Assembly (NCBI GenBank): GCA_001017865.1
Contig: LATQ01000156.1
Location: 1 to 6,888, forward strand
Length of the DNA: 6,888 bases
Origin: Rhodococcus sp. IITR03
GTDB taxonomy: Bacteria > Actinomycetota > Actinomycetes > Mycobacteriales > Mycobacteriaceae
Direction: 5' to 3'
In this document: piece after piece, positions 1-6,102 of the stretch
Numbering within the stretch: the first letter of the stretch is position 1
How the letters are laid out: every line of letters begins with the position of its first letter
Translations under genes and position numbers: made by a program
The notes under the pieces: model-generated
The model's input: only the letters and a program-made list of their open reading frames with translations
Database searches by the model: none
Told to the model about the DNA's origin: nothing

Positions 1-55
1 ATCTGAGCTGTGCTTACGTGATCTGAGCTGTGCTTACGTGATCTGAGCTGTGCTT
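1..55. repeat. 20-bp tandem direct repeat, 2.75 copies
   Basis: The unit ATCTGAGCTGTGCTTACGTG occurs twice without mismatch at 1-20 and 21-40. Its first 15 bases occur a third time at 41-55 before the sequence diverges. The array touches the window edge and may continue leftwards. There are no spacers, so it is not a CRISPR array. Unit length and head-to-tail order would fit plasmid iterons, a protein-binding array or a simple minisatellite, but nothing here decides between them. Confidence 0.9.
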
Positions 56-144
56 TAACAAGCTCCACTTATATGAGGCAACCCCAGACCTGTGGTGCAG
101 ATGGAGCATCTTCTCCCCATATGCCCTGGAAGAGGAGCCGACAG

Positions 145-186
145 CAACTGCACCCCTATATCCCATATGGATATAGGGGTCAGTTG
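145..186 (-). terminator. Strong hairpin just downstream of the octad-repeat gene
   Basis: The arms CAACTG + ACCCCTATATCC (145-150 and 152-163) pair perfectly with GGATATAGGGGT + CAGTTG (169-186). This gives an 18-bp stem with one bulged C at 151 and a 5-base loop. The stem begins 8 bases after the stop codon of the minus-strand gene ending at 195, where a transcription terminator is expected. No clear U-tract follows on the minus strand, which is common for actinobacterial terminators. A protein-binding palindrome is the alternative. Confidence 0.6.
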
Positions 187-194
187 GCATCTCG

Positions 195-806
195 CTAAGC
201 GTGCAACGCGGGGCGTGTGACGTGAAGGTTGGAGCGCGCCGGCCCAGTCACTCTCACGCCGCGCACGACGGAGGCATGAGCCTCTCCCGACAAGTGCACG
301 GCCGAGGAATCGGTCGCGGTGACCCGCACACGATCACTTGCATACACCCGAGCGTTGTCATATGCGGCGATCTCCACGTCGTCTACCGCTATCGCCACCG
401 AGGAATCACAGGCGCTGACAACGGCGAAGTTCCGCGCATGGACTGTGCATTGGTCGAACGCGTGCACGATGGCGTGGGTATAGGCGTGCACGGTCGTGTG
501 GCCGGTGACTTCAACGAAAGATCGGCCGGTCGCAACGATGTGAGCAGTAGGTGGCAGGGGAGCGGTGAGATGGATACGGACCTTCGACATGCCGACGATC
601 CGCAAGATCCACTCGTGCGTAGCGGCCGCCAACTCTTTGTCGGACAGTTCGATCACTTGCTCGCCGCTGTCGACAACAATCAACCGCGTACCGTTCCTGA
701 GCCTTTCCCTGACGGAGTCGGCGTTACGCGAGACTTTCTGCCTCTCGTCCAAAGATCGGCTGACCAGAACGCGCGAATGCGAGTGGTGTGTCTTCTTGTT
801 GCTCAT
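195..806 (-). CDS. Octad-repeat (beta-helix-like) protein of unknown function
   Basis: This intact 203-residue frame is not recognised as a named family. I chose ATG at 806 because AGGAGG lies 8 bases upstream; the in-frame GTG at 812 sits only 2 bases from it. Residues 1-45 are polar and rich in Arg, Lys and His. Residues 46-90 form a mixed region ending in Pro-rich APLPP. Residues about 96-182 form about ten imperfect 8-residue repeats, for example VHAYTHAI, VHAFDQCT, VYASDRVR and VTATDSSA, with V/I at position 1 and usually A at position 3. Such octads are known in actinobacterial and phage proteins and would fold as a short beta-helix. No signal peptide or membrane segment is visible. It follows the lipoprotein gene on the same strand after 222 bases and ends at a strong hairpin. 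The role is unknown; a structural or binding role is inference. Confidence 0.85.
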   Translation of the reverse strand: MSNKKTHHSHSRVLVSRSLDERQKVSRNADSVRERLRNGTRLIVVDSGEQVIELSDKELAAATHEWILRIVGMSKVRIHLTAPLPPTAHIVATGRSFVEVTGHTTVHAYTHAIVHAFDQCTVHARNFAVVSACDSSVAIAVDDVEIAAYDNARVYASDRVRVTATDSSAVHLSGEAHASVVRGVRVTGPARSNLHVTRPALHA

Positions 807-1028
807 GGTCACTCCCTCCTCTGGCTCATTTCCCGGGATCGTGCGACTCGTTCCGTAGCCTATGCACTCGTTGCTACCACCTGTGAGATTTAGGCATTTG
901 CGTGGCGGACGACTCGTATCGAGGTGCAGCCAAGAATGACAGGTCGGCCTGCCTGGATTGCCAACGATCCTTCAGCCCGAAAACCACGATCACCTGCGCT
1001 TACCCGCTTGAGCGATAGTTCGCGTCGT
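807..1028. other. Gap between lipoprotein and octad-repeat genes
   Basis: Beyond the Shine-Dalgarno sequence AGGAGG just upstream of the 806 start, I see no gene here. The heptamer GACTCGT occurs at 845-851 and 911-917. No convincing -35/-10 pair or strong terminator is visible. The gap is long enough for the octad-repeat gene to have its own promoter. Confidence 0.5.
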
Positions 1029-1728
1029 CTATTTCCCGGTAAAGAAGCGTGCCAATCCAGCCGGCGGTCCCACCTTCAGCACATCCGTGGCTCCTTCTGA
1101 TGAGTCCGAGTAAGTCGGCGCTGGAATCCCGAACGATTCTGGACGCTCCCCTGGGGAAAGTGAGCCCCGTCGTGAAATGGTGACCGGTCCTGCCGTTGCT
1201 GTCACTGTCCACTGTCCGTCGGCGTGATCGAGGACATAGGTGAGGCCGAGTCCGCAGTCGATACCGCACCATAGTCCGGCGCCGACGTGGACCGTTCCAT
1301 CGTCCTGCCAGGAGGTCGGGGACAGGCCCACGATGACGCCGTCGCCTGCGAGGCCGGTCCGGCCCTGTCGTGCGGGCTCCATATGCAACTGGGGGTCTGT
1401 GACGAACTCGACGGACGGTAGATCGGCAGATTGCGCAGTGATGTCGTTTTCAGATCGGTGTCGAACGGCGGCCGTCGGCGGCGGTGAACATTTCCGAACT
1501 GCGTGATGCGGGGCCGTCAACGATGTAGGCGTACCCGATCGGGGTCGGTGCTTTCGCGAAGGGATTGTCGACGAGGATGAGTTGGCGCAGCGCAGCGGAG
1601 TAGATCTGGGATTGTTCGCTGGGCGCCTGTCGGCTCGCCGGCCCATCGAGCTGATCATCCGAGGAGGATCCGGTGTCGGCGCTCGCGCAGCCGGCCAGCG
1701 CGGTAGCCAGGATTAGGGAGGTGCCCAC
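1029..1728 (-). CDS. Putative secreted lipoprotein, reading frame broken near 1447-1465
   Basis: The gene starts at GTG 1728 with a short hydrophobic segment ending in the lipobox LAGC (Cys14), which suggests lipid attachment and export to the cell surface. The first frame runs from 1728 to about 1466 and contains IYSAALRQLILVDNPF, APTPIGYAYIVDG and MFTAADGRR. The second runs from about 1446 to 1029 and contains SVEFVTDPQ, VIVGLSPTS, GLWCGIDCGLGLTYVL and GQWTVTATAGPVTIS, ending with TAG. One extra base in the run at 1464-1465 and one in the run at 1447-1450 join them through FDTDLKND, giving 233 residues. The fold resembles small actinobacterial proteins with an N-terminal IY..VIRQL-like helix and a C-terminal WxV-type sheet, but I know no function. 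The signal peptide lacks a basic n-region. ATG at 1739 with one missing base before 1728 would give MSERVGTS, a better start. An inverted repeat lies upstream. Confidence 0.7.
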
Positions 1729-2033
1729 CGCTCGGACATTTCCTGGTTCGGATGGTAGCGATCAACCAGGGAGTACTGGTTGATCCGCGGATCCCGTCCG
1801 GGTTTTGCACCCTGGTTGTGATTCCTCGGCAGTGAGGACTGTCTGGCACGGATACCGGCATTGACATGTTCACTGGGGAAGGGGCGGTGGGCTGTGGTCG
1901 TCTCAGTTGCAGTCCCTCTATCCTCCCGGCTGCTTGCTTTCCAGTGGTTGACGATCGGGGACCTCTCACTCAGCCATATCCGGCCGATATTGCTCGAGCA
2001 CTACGGTTGACCCCTACGTCGACGGATCAGAGT
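1729..2033. other. Gap of about 300 bases between toxin and lipoprotein genes
   Basis: Apart from the inverted repeat at 1761-1784 and its extra half-sites, I see no gene here. Open frames across it on both strands have no ribosome binding site and no recognisable protein. No hairpin strong enough to call a terminator follows the toxin stop at 2034. Confidence 0.5.
1761..1784. promoter_or_regulatory. Perfect 9-bp inverted repeat upstream of lipoprotein gene
   Basis: ATCAACCAG (1761-1769) and CTGGTTGAT (1776-1784) are exact reverse complements separated by 6 bases. The centre lies about 45 bases upstream of the GTG start at 1728. The half-site core CTGGTT recurs at 1743-1748 and 1812-1817. 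This fits an operator for a dimeric repressor or activator of the lipoprotein gene. A weak attenuator hairpin is the alternative, as no U-tract follows. Confidence 0.5.
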
Positions 2034-2701
2034 TCAGCCAGAGGGATCGGGTTCGGTGCTTCCTGCGTACTTGAGGTGATGTACGTCGTCGAGAACCTTG
2101 ATGACCTGGCCGAACATCCCCGGATCGGTCAACACATCATGCGAGCTGACGACCCGCAAAGCGGACGGATCGAGCCCGCCTCGGTCGAGGAGCATCAGAG
2201 CCTGCTCGGCGAGGTTGTTGCGGCAGCGGTAGATCACCCCGTCGGTGTGTGGGGCGGTGTCGAGGATCGCGGGGGCGGTGGATCGGCACCAGCTGTATCC
2301 CTCCGGACCACACCCTGCCAGGGCTCCGGAGAGGTTCAACGGCTGCAGATCACCGTCGAGCAGCGATGCCACTTCGATGTCGCGTTCGACGACCATCACC
2401 GTATGTGTTTTCCGGCGAGACGTGCGCGGCGGATGAGGCCGCCGCGGGGGATGGTGATGTTGCGCAGGATGCCTTCGGCGACCGCGCCGGGCAATGACAG
2501 TGCCACGTACAGATAGTCGCCGTGTGAGGTGTCGACCGGTTCGAAACGGCCTTGCAGCGGATCACCGAGCGGCCGAATCGCTGCTCGGTTGAACGAGTTC
2601 GGGGGATACGGCGTGGCGGTGCCCGAGATCCGGTGCAGTTCGGTGCCGGCGGGGATCAGCCGGGTCTGAGGTGATCGTCCGTTGTATTGCTCTGAGGCCA
2701 C
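2034..2701 (-). CDS. RES-domain toxin (NAD+-degrading family), reading frame broken at 2408-2411
   Basis: RES toxins, such as MbcT of Mycobacterium tuberculosis, deplete cellular NAD+ by phosphorolysis or hydrolysis. GTG 2701 lies 4 bases after the antitoxin stop, so translation is probably coupled. The first frame (2701 to about 2410) holds GTELHRISG (Arg24), SFNRA, QGRFEP (51-56), DYLYVALS and AVAEGILR (Glu76). The second (about 2408 to 2034) holds the C-terminal half: LDGDLQPLNLSG, the aromatic-rich EGYSWC, and DGVIYRCRNN. One more A in the minus-strand run at 2411-2408 joins them as LAGKTHTVMVVERD, giving 222 residues, a normal RES toxin length. The Arg and Glu of the RES signature are present. 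The third position, usually Ser in Y-R-S-R, is Cys160 here. Family assignment is from motifs read by eye. The break is probably a base-call error. Confidence 0.82.
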
Positions 2702-2705
2702 CGCT

Positions 2706-3482
2706 CTAGTCCATGCCCAACTGTTCGGCTTCGAGCATGAGGTCGATGTCGTGTTCGGTCAGGCGTCCGTGGGTGAGCCGGTCCACCGGCCGTTCACCGC
2801 AGATGAGGCGTTGTCGGTGAACCACCAGGCGAGCGTGCCCCACGGGTCGAGGTCGCATTCGAGGGCGCGGTGGGCGTGTTCGACCAGCGGGTGTATCCGC
2901 TTGCGATGCAGATCGAACTGGAACCGTGGATAGCGGTACTGGTTTCCCACCTGAAGTCCGAGAAGTTGATGTGCCCGTCTGCGGTTGTTGGCCAGGGCTC
3001 GGTTCGGCTTGCCGCGGGGAGAGGACTTCGGAGACTTCCATCGATGACAACGTATCCTGCGATAACGACAGGGGCAGTTTGTAGTTCAGCGTTCCGGTGG
3101 CCGTGTGGACCTCGACCGTATCGGATTGCGTGAGTCCACCGGCACCGTCCTGATGTTCCACCAGGGGGGTTGCTGCCGCTGGTGTATCTCCGACTTGCCG
3201 GGCGGTCCCCCGGGCTGCGGAGCGGAATGTGGAGAGCAAGTGGATGGTCACCTGGTCGGTGTCGGCAGTGTCGAAATCAGCCTTCATGGCGACGTCGCGT
3301 TCCTCGGGCACGTCGATTGCGGCCAGGTGGTTCCGGAACATCTCGCTGAGCCATTGCAGAGTGAGTCCGGTGCTGCGGAGATCGAAGGTGGCTTCGTAGC
3401 TCAGATCGATCTGGCCTGTGGTGTCTTGGGCTGCGATTTCGAAGGAAGAGACGAGAGTCTGGATCGTGTGTTCCCACTCGTC
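2706..3482 (-). pseudogene. RES-partner antitoxin (MbcA/ParS-like), C-terminal part cut off by IS21
   Basis: This is the 3' four-fifths of the antitoxin gene; the rest is at 5672-5868. Reading resumes at the target duplication as DEWEHTIQTL. An alpha/beta region of about 130 residues that I do not recognise follows (DLSYEATFDL, MFRNHLAAID). The C-terminal region reads NRALANNRRRAHQLLG, NQYRYPRFQFD, DPWGTLAWWF and GERPVDRL, the pattern of the DUF2384/MbcA-ParS toxin-binding domain. Two breaks occur. Adding two C at the minus-strand run (3019-3016) and one G at 2798-2797 restores SPRGKPNRAL and NASSAGERPVD. Repaired and with the IS removed, the gene encodes 323 residues, much longer than MbcA itself at little over 100. 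It ends with TAG 4 bases before the toxin GTG. A TTG at 3488 that could seem to start this part lies inside the IS repeat and is not a natural start. Confidence 0.78.
3477..3482. repeat. IS21 target site duplication, left copy
   Basis: CTCGTC lies directly against the IS end at 3483 and is identical to 5672-5677. The preceding A also matches the terminal A of the other IS end, so a 7-bp reading is possible. Confidence 0.85.
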
Positions 3483-3537
3483 TGTCAACGACGGGTTAGA
3501 ACTGACCCCCTGCCGACGGATTGGAATTGACCCCTCT
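3483..3537. repeat. IS21 terminal inverted repeat, istB-side end
   Basis: This 55-bp end pairs with 5617-5671 reversed. It contains two copies of a GAAYTGACCCC motif (3499-3509 and 3524-3534). Such repeated sub-terminal motifs are the usual transposase-binding pattern of IS21 ends. The istB stop codon (3546-3548) lies 8 bases inward. Confidence 0.88.
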
Positions 3538-3545
3538 GGCTTTGG

Positions 3546-4352
3546 TTAGTCGTTGCCAGTTCGGTCTTTTGCCAGCAGTTCACGTCGTTGGCGGGTGCGG
3601 TAGGAGTCGCCGGTGAGGGTGAGAACCTCGGCGTGGTGGACGAGGCGGTCGATCATCGCGGCGGCGACGATGTCGTCGGAGAACGTCTCGCCCCATCTGC
3701 CGAAGGGCAGGTTCGAGGTGACCATGATCGAACCTTGTTCGTAGCGGGAGGCGACGAGTTGGAAGAACAGGTTTGCCGCGTCCTGGTCGAAGGGGATGTA
3801 GCCGACCTCGTCGACGATGATCAGTTTGTAGCGGCGGATCTTCTTCAGCTCTGCTTCGAGCCGTCCGGCATGATGTGCCGCCCCGAGTCGGGCGATCCAG
3901 TTGCTGGCGGTGTCGAACAGCACCGAGTAGCCGGCATGCGCAGCCTTGACGCCCAATCCGATCGCGATGTGCGTTTTTCCGATCCCGGGTGGCCCGAGAA
4001 GGATCACGTTCTCTGCTTTGGCGACGAACGTGCCGGTCGCCAGGTGCGCGAGGACATCGCGCCGCAGACTCGGCAGATGGTCGAGGTTGAAGTCCTCGAG
4101 GGTCTTGATCGCCGGGAAGTGTGCGGTGCGGATCCGCATGATCGTGCCCGCCGATTCGCGGTCGGCGACCTGACGTTGCAGCAGGGCGGCGAGGTATTCC
4201 TCGTGGGACCAGTTCTCGTCGCGGGCCTGGTCGGCGAGGTCCTCCCAGCACCGTCCGATAGTCGGTGTTTTCAGCACCCGGGTGAGATAGGCGATCTGGG
4301 ACGGCAAGCCGTCTGCAACAGCCGTGGTCTTGACCTGTGTCGATGAGCTCAT
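3546..4352 (-). CDS. istB: IS21-family transposition helper ATPase IstB
   Basis: IstB is the AAA+ ATPase that assembles on target DNA and recruits and activates the IstA transposase. This intact 268-residue protein has the usual family length. Walker A is LLGPPGIGKTH (118-128) and Walker B is KLIIVDEVGYIPF (176-188). The conserved SNLPFGRW block (213-220) and the C-terminal EVLTLTGDSYRTRQRR (242-257) are typical of the family. ATG 4352 overlaps the TGA of istA as ATGA, so translation is coupled; the upstream Shine-Dalgarno sequence is weak. The stop is TAA. It is the only gene in the element that reads cleanly, and the frame shows no missing catalytic residue. Confidence 0.95.
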   Translation of the reverse strand: MSSSTQVKTTAVADGLPSQIAYLTRVLKTPTIGRCWEDLADQARDENWSHEEYLAALLQRQVADRESAGTIMRIRTAHFPAIKTLEDFNLDHLPSLRRDVLAHLATGTFVAKAENVILLGPPGIGKTHIAIGLGVKAAHAGYSVLFDTASNWIARLGAAHHAGRLEAELKKIRRYKLIIVDEVGYIPFDQDAANLFFQLVASRYEQGSIMVTSNLPFGRWGETFSDDIVAAAMIDRLVHHAEVLTLTGDSYRTRQRRELLAKDRTGND

Positions 4353-5593
4353 TCGCTTCTCGCTTTCGTGGGTGCGGAGGTGAAGTCGTCGATGCCGAAG
4401 AGCGCGTCGTAGTCCGGCAGGCGCGCAGGCAACCCGGTGTCCGTCGGTGTGCCGGCGCGTTGCGGACCGCCGCTGCAGGTCGGCGGTGTAGTGCCGGCGC
4501 AGCCGGGCGGCGATGGTGACGTGGGCGGGGTCGGTGATCACCGCGTGTTTGGCCCAGGACCGCTGATGGGTGGCCACGAGCTGGCCGTCGCAGAGGACCT
4601 GAACCTTCTGCGGGGAGGCGGTGACCTCGACGAACCGGCCGATCACCCGCGGATCGACGGAGTAGTCGACGGCATCGACACGGACGTAATAGTCGCGGGC
4701 CAAACGGATCCGGTGACGCAGCCCGATCGGAGGATCCACCGGAGGAAGCGTCAGCATCGCCCGGCGATCGACCTCGAGCAGATCGATCGGCCGACCACCG
4801 ATCGCACGGACAGTGCGGGTGTTGGCGCGCTGCAACCACTGCGCAAGCTGGAGGTTGAAGTCCTCGGGCGAGGCGAACCGGCGACCGGGCAGAAACGAGG
4901 TCTCCAGGTATCCGTTGTGACGTTCGACCATGCCCTTGTACTCCGGATCCCGAGGCGGAGCGAGCGTGATCCGGGTCCCAACGTGCCGGCGAACCGACCG
5001 CCGGGCGGTCACCTTCCCGTTCCGCCGATCGCGGACTCGCGATCCCACAACAAGGTCTTGGTGACCTTGCCGACCTGCGAGATCAGCGCCCACATTCCCG
5101 AGAGGATGTCGCCGCCCTGCCGCGACGGGATCATCGTGGCGGTGATGAACCTCGAGTACGCCAGCGTCATCACCAGCACCGGGAGCACCCGTTCCTGACC
5201 GGGTGCCACCGGGATCGTCGTCTCGGGAAACCACAGATCGCACTGGGTGATCCGGCCGGGCTCGTAGGACACCCGATCTACCGGATCGACCCCGACATAC
5301 TCCGGCCGAATGACGCGGATCCGGTCTTTGAGGGTGGTCATCGAATGCTCCCACCCGATCCGTTCGGCGATCACCGTCGCCGGCATTCGCGGGAACTCCG
5401 CCAGCAGCTGCCGCACCTGCGGTTCGACCGCGTCTGCCAGTGACCCCCGCGGTTTTCGTTCTCGCGTCGGTGGCCCGTCGGCTCGCAGCGCCGCCCGCAC
5501 CGTGTTGCGGGCGATTCCCATCCGCCGAGCGATCTCCTTGATCGGCAACCCCTCGCTGCGATGCAGTCGACGGATCTCTGCCCAATCCTCCAC
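4349..5593 (-). CDS. istA: IS21-family transposase IstA, reading frame broken at several homopolymers
   Basis: IstA is the DDE transposase of the element. Start GTG 5593 (MEDWAEIRRLHRSEG) has GGAGG 10 bases upstream; GTG 5602 is too close to it. An N-terminal helix-turn-helix reads LPIKEIARRMGIARNTV. The catalytic triad is visible: Asp in QCDLWF (about residue 119), Asp in LLWDRESA (about 184) and Glu in EYKGMVERHNG. The C-terminal Mu-type beta region includes RDYYVRVDAVDYSVDPRVIG. The frame changes at 5020-5021, 5003-5005 and 4977-4979, where FAGTLG sits in a third register, and again at 4428-4429 and 4420-4421. Lengthening those five runs by 1, 2, 1, 1 and 1 bases restores GGNGKVTA, RFAGTLGTRITLAPPRD and HRVALRALPDYDALFG, giving 416 residues, normal for IstA. 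It ends with TGA overlapping the istB ATG. As written it cannot yield full-length IstA; I think the breaks are base-call errors. Confidence 0.9.
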
Positions 5594-5616
5594 TGATATC
5601 ACCCCTCCAGCATCGG

Positions 5617-5671
5617 AGAGGGGTCAGTTCCAATCCGTCGCTATGGGGTCATTCTCAGGCCGTCGTCGACA
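5617..5671. repeat. IS21 terminal inverted repeat, istA-side end
   Basis: This is the partner of 3483-3537. Inner GGGGTCAGTTCC (5620-5631) and outer GGGGTCATTCTC (5645-5656) repeat the binding motif. The strongest identity with the other end is the block CGACGGATTGGAA and the CCCCTCT at its inner edge. The outermost 10 bases differ from the other end by a single G/A. Confidence 0.88.
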
Positions 5672-5677
5672 CTCGTC
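5672..5677. repeat. IS21 target site duplication, right copy
   Basis: CTCGTC lies directly against the IS end at 5671 and is identical to 3477-3482. Confidence 0.85.
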
Positions 5678-5868
5678 GATGCTTCGGGCTGATCGACGGT
5701 CCGCGGGCCGCCCGAAGTGCGTGTCGGCTGACCGGCCGTCAAGGACCGCCCGGCTCGCACGGGGCGGATGGGCCTTCTGGCTGCTGTCAAATGGGGGAGG
5801 GCCCGCGCTGTGACGCTGTTGGCTTTGCGCAGGCCGAGGATCTTGATCGACCTTGTCGGGTTGCTCAC
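5672..5868 (-). pseudogene. RES-partner antitoxin, N-terminal part cut off by IS21
   Basis: This is the 5' end of the antitoxin gene continued at 3482-2706. GTG 5868 has GGAG 5 bases upstream and an AT-rich dyad beyond, so this is the likely native start. The first 22 codons read MSNPTRSIKILGLRKANSVT. A one-base loss near the run at 5802-5804 then shifts the frame. In the restored frame it continues PPPFDSSQKAHPPRASRAVL and ADTHFGRPADRRSARSIDEW, where the IS lies at about codon 65. The segment is basic, Pro/Arg-rich and looks disordered, with no helix-turn-helix that I can recognise. As written, translation enters the IS and stops at a TAG within its terminal repeat, giving a 75-residue product ending GLRMTP. 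Confidence 0.62.
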
Positions 5869-6102
5869 CGTCGCTCCATTCCCACTACGAATCTTACGCT
5901 ATCTACGTAGACTGTATATATCGTAAAAATCGTATGGACGCTCGCGTGGTGGGCCGGAGCCTCGCGCGGCAGGTGTTGCCTGAATAAACGGCAGATGGCG
6001 TGCGCGGACTGAATCGGCGTTACGCGAGATGTTCTTGTTGGTGTCCGCACTTCGACTCCACTAGGACAGGAGGGCGTGCGGGGGTGAGCGACTTCCGGGT
6101 GC
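5869..6102. other. Gap between right-edge gene and antitoxin gene
   Basis: The side near the antitoxin (5881-5940) is AT-rich and holds the operator-like dyad. The rest (5941-6102) is GC-rich with no recognisable gene, RNA or strong hairpin. A 61-codon frame (6050-5865) covers part of it but runs through the promoter and resembles nothing. Confidence 0.5.
5894..5926 (-). promoter_or_regulatory. AT-rich operator-like dyad upstream of the antitoxin start
   Basis: A 33-bp dyad has 13-base arms, TTACGCTATCTAC and GTATATATCGTAA, that pair at 11 of 13 positions around 7 bases. Inside it lies the perfect palindrome TCTACGTAGA (5902-5911). More TACG/CGTA cores lie at 5886-5889 and 5931-5934. It sits 26-58 bases upstream of the GTG at 5868, in the only strongly AT-rich stretch near this gene. 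Toxin-antitoxin promoters are normally autoregulated through such sites. An operator overlapping the promoter is inferred; no clear -35 box is visible. Confidence 0.6.

Larger units (their letters stand above)
3483..5671 (-). mobile_element. Complete IS21-family insertion sequence, 2189 bp
   Basis: The element begins TGTCAACGACGG and ends with the complement TGTCGACGACGG read from the other side, so it has TG...CA termini. Its 55-bp ends match at 44 of 55 positions. The 6-bp sequence CTCGTC flanks both sides (3477-3482 and 5672-5677), within the 4-8 bp duplications known for IS21. Inside are istA and istB on the minus strand, overlapping by ATGA. Deleting the element and one CTCGTC copy fuses the two antitoxin parts in frame as ARSIDEWEHT, given one homopolymer correction near 5802. 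This independently supports the boundaries. Confidence 0.93.

Noticed and set aside
1..55. CRISPR array
   Set aside because: Repeats are head to tail with no unique spacers.
201..893. 230-codon plus-strand frame opposite the octad-repeat gene
   Set aside because: The minus frame has a strong ribosome binding site and regular repeats; the plus frame has neither.
1655..1969. 104-codon minus-strand frame covering the gap upstream of the lipoprotein
   Set aside because: It overlaps the lipobox region in another frame and has no protein signal.
3486..3488. TTG start of a 260-codon frame next to the IS
   Set aside because: The TTG lies inside the IS terminal repeat. The gene is the IS-cut antitoxin whose native start is GTG 5868.
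3580..4839. 419-codon minus-strand frame rich in Arg and Pro
   Set aside because: It is the out-of-frame shadow of istA and istB, with typical low-complexity RRP composition.
4977..5021. Programmed ribosomal frameshift in istA
   Set aside because: Three shifts lie within 45 bases and two more near the 3' end, with no slippery heptamer, and IS21 istA is normally a single frame. The same kind of shifts occur in unrelated genes here.
3588..5198. Long plus-strand frames opposite istA and istB
   Set aside because: They are antisense to convincing istA and istB coding sequence, have no recognisable motifs and are expected in GC-rich DNA.
3546..5633. One 695-codon minus-strand frame that looks like an IstA-IstB fusion
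   Set aside because: Its first 200 codons are an out-of-frame reading of istA, and its IstA tail is read out of frame after about 4430. The natural istA frame ends with TGA overlapping the istB ATG (ATGA), so the genes are separate and coupled.
5865..6050. 61-codon minus-strand frame upstream of the antitoxin
   Set aside because: It runs through the AT-rich operator region, shows no motif and overlaps the start of a better supported gene.
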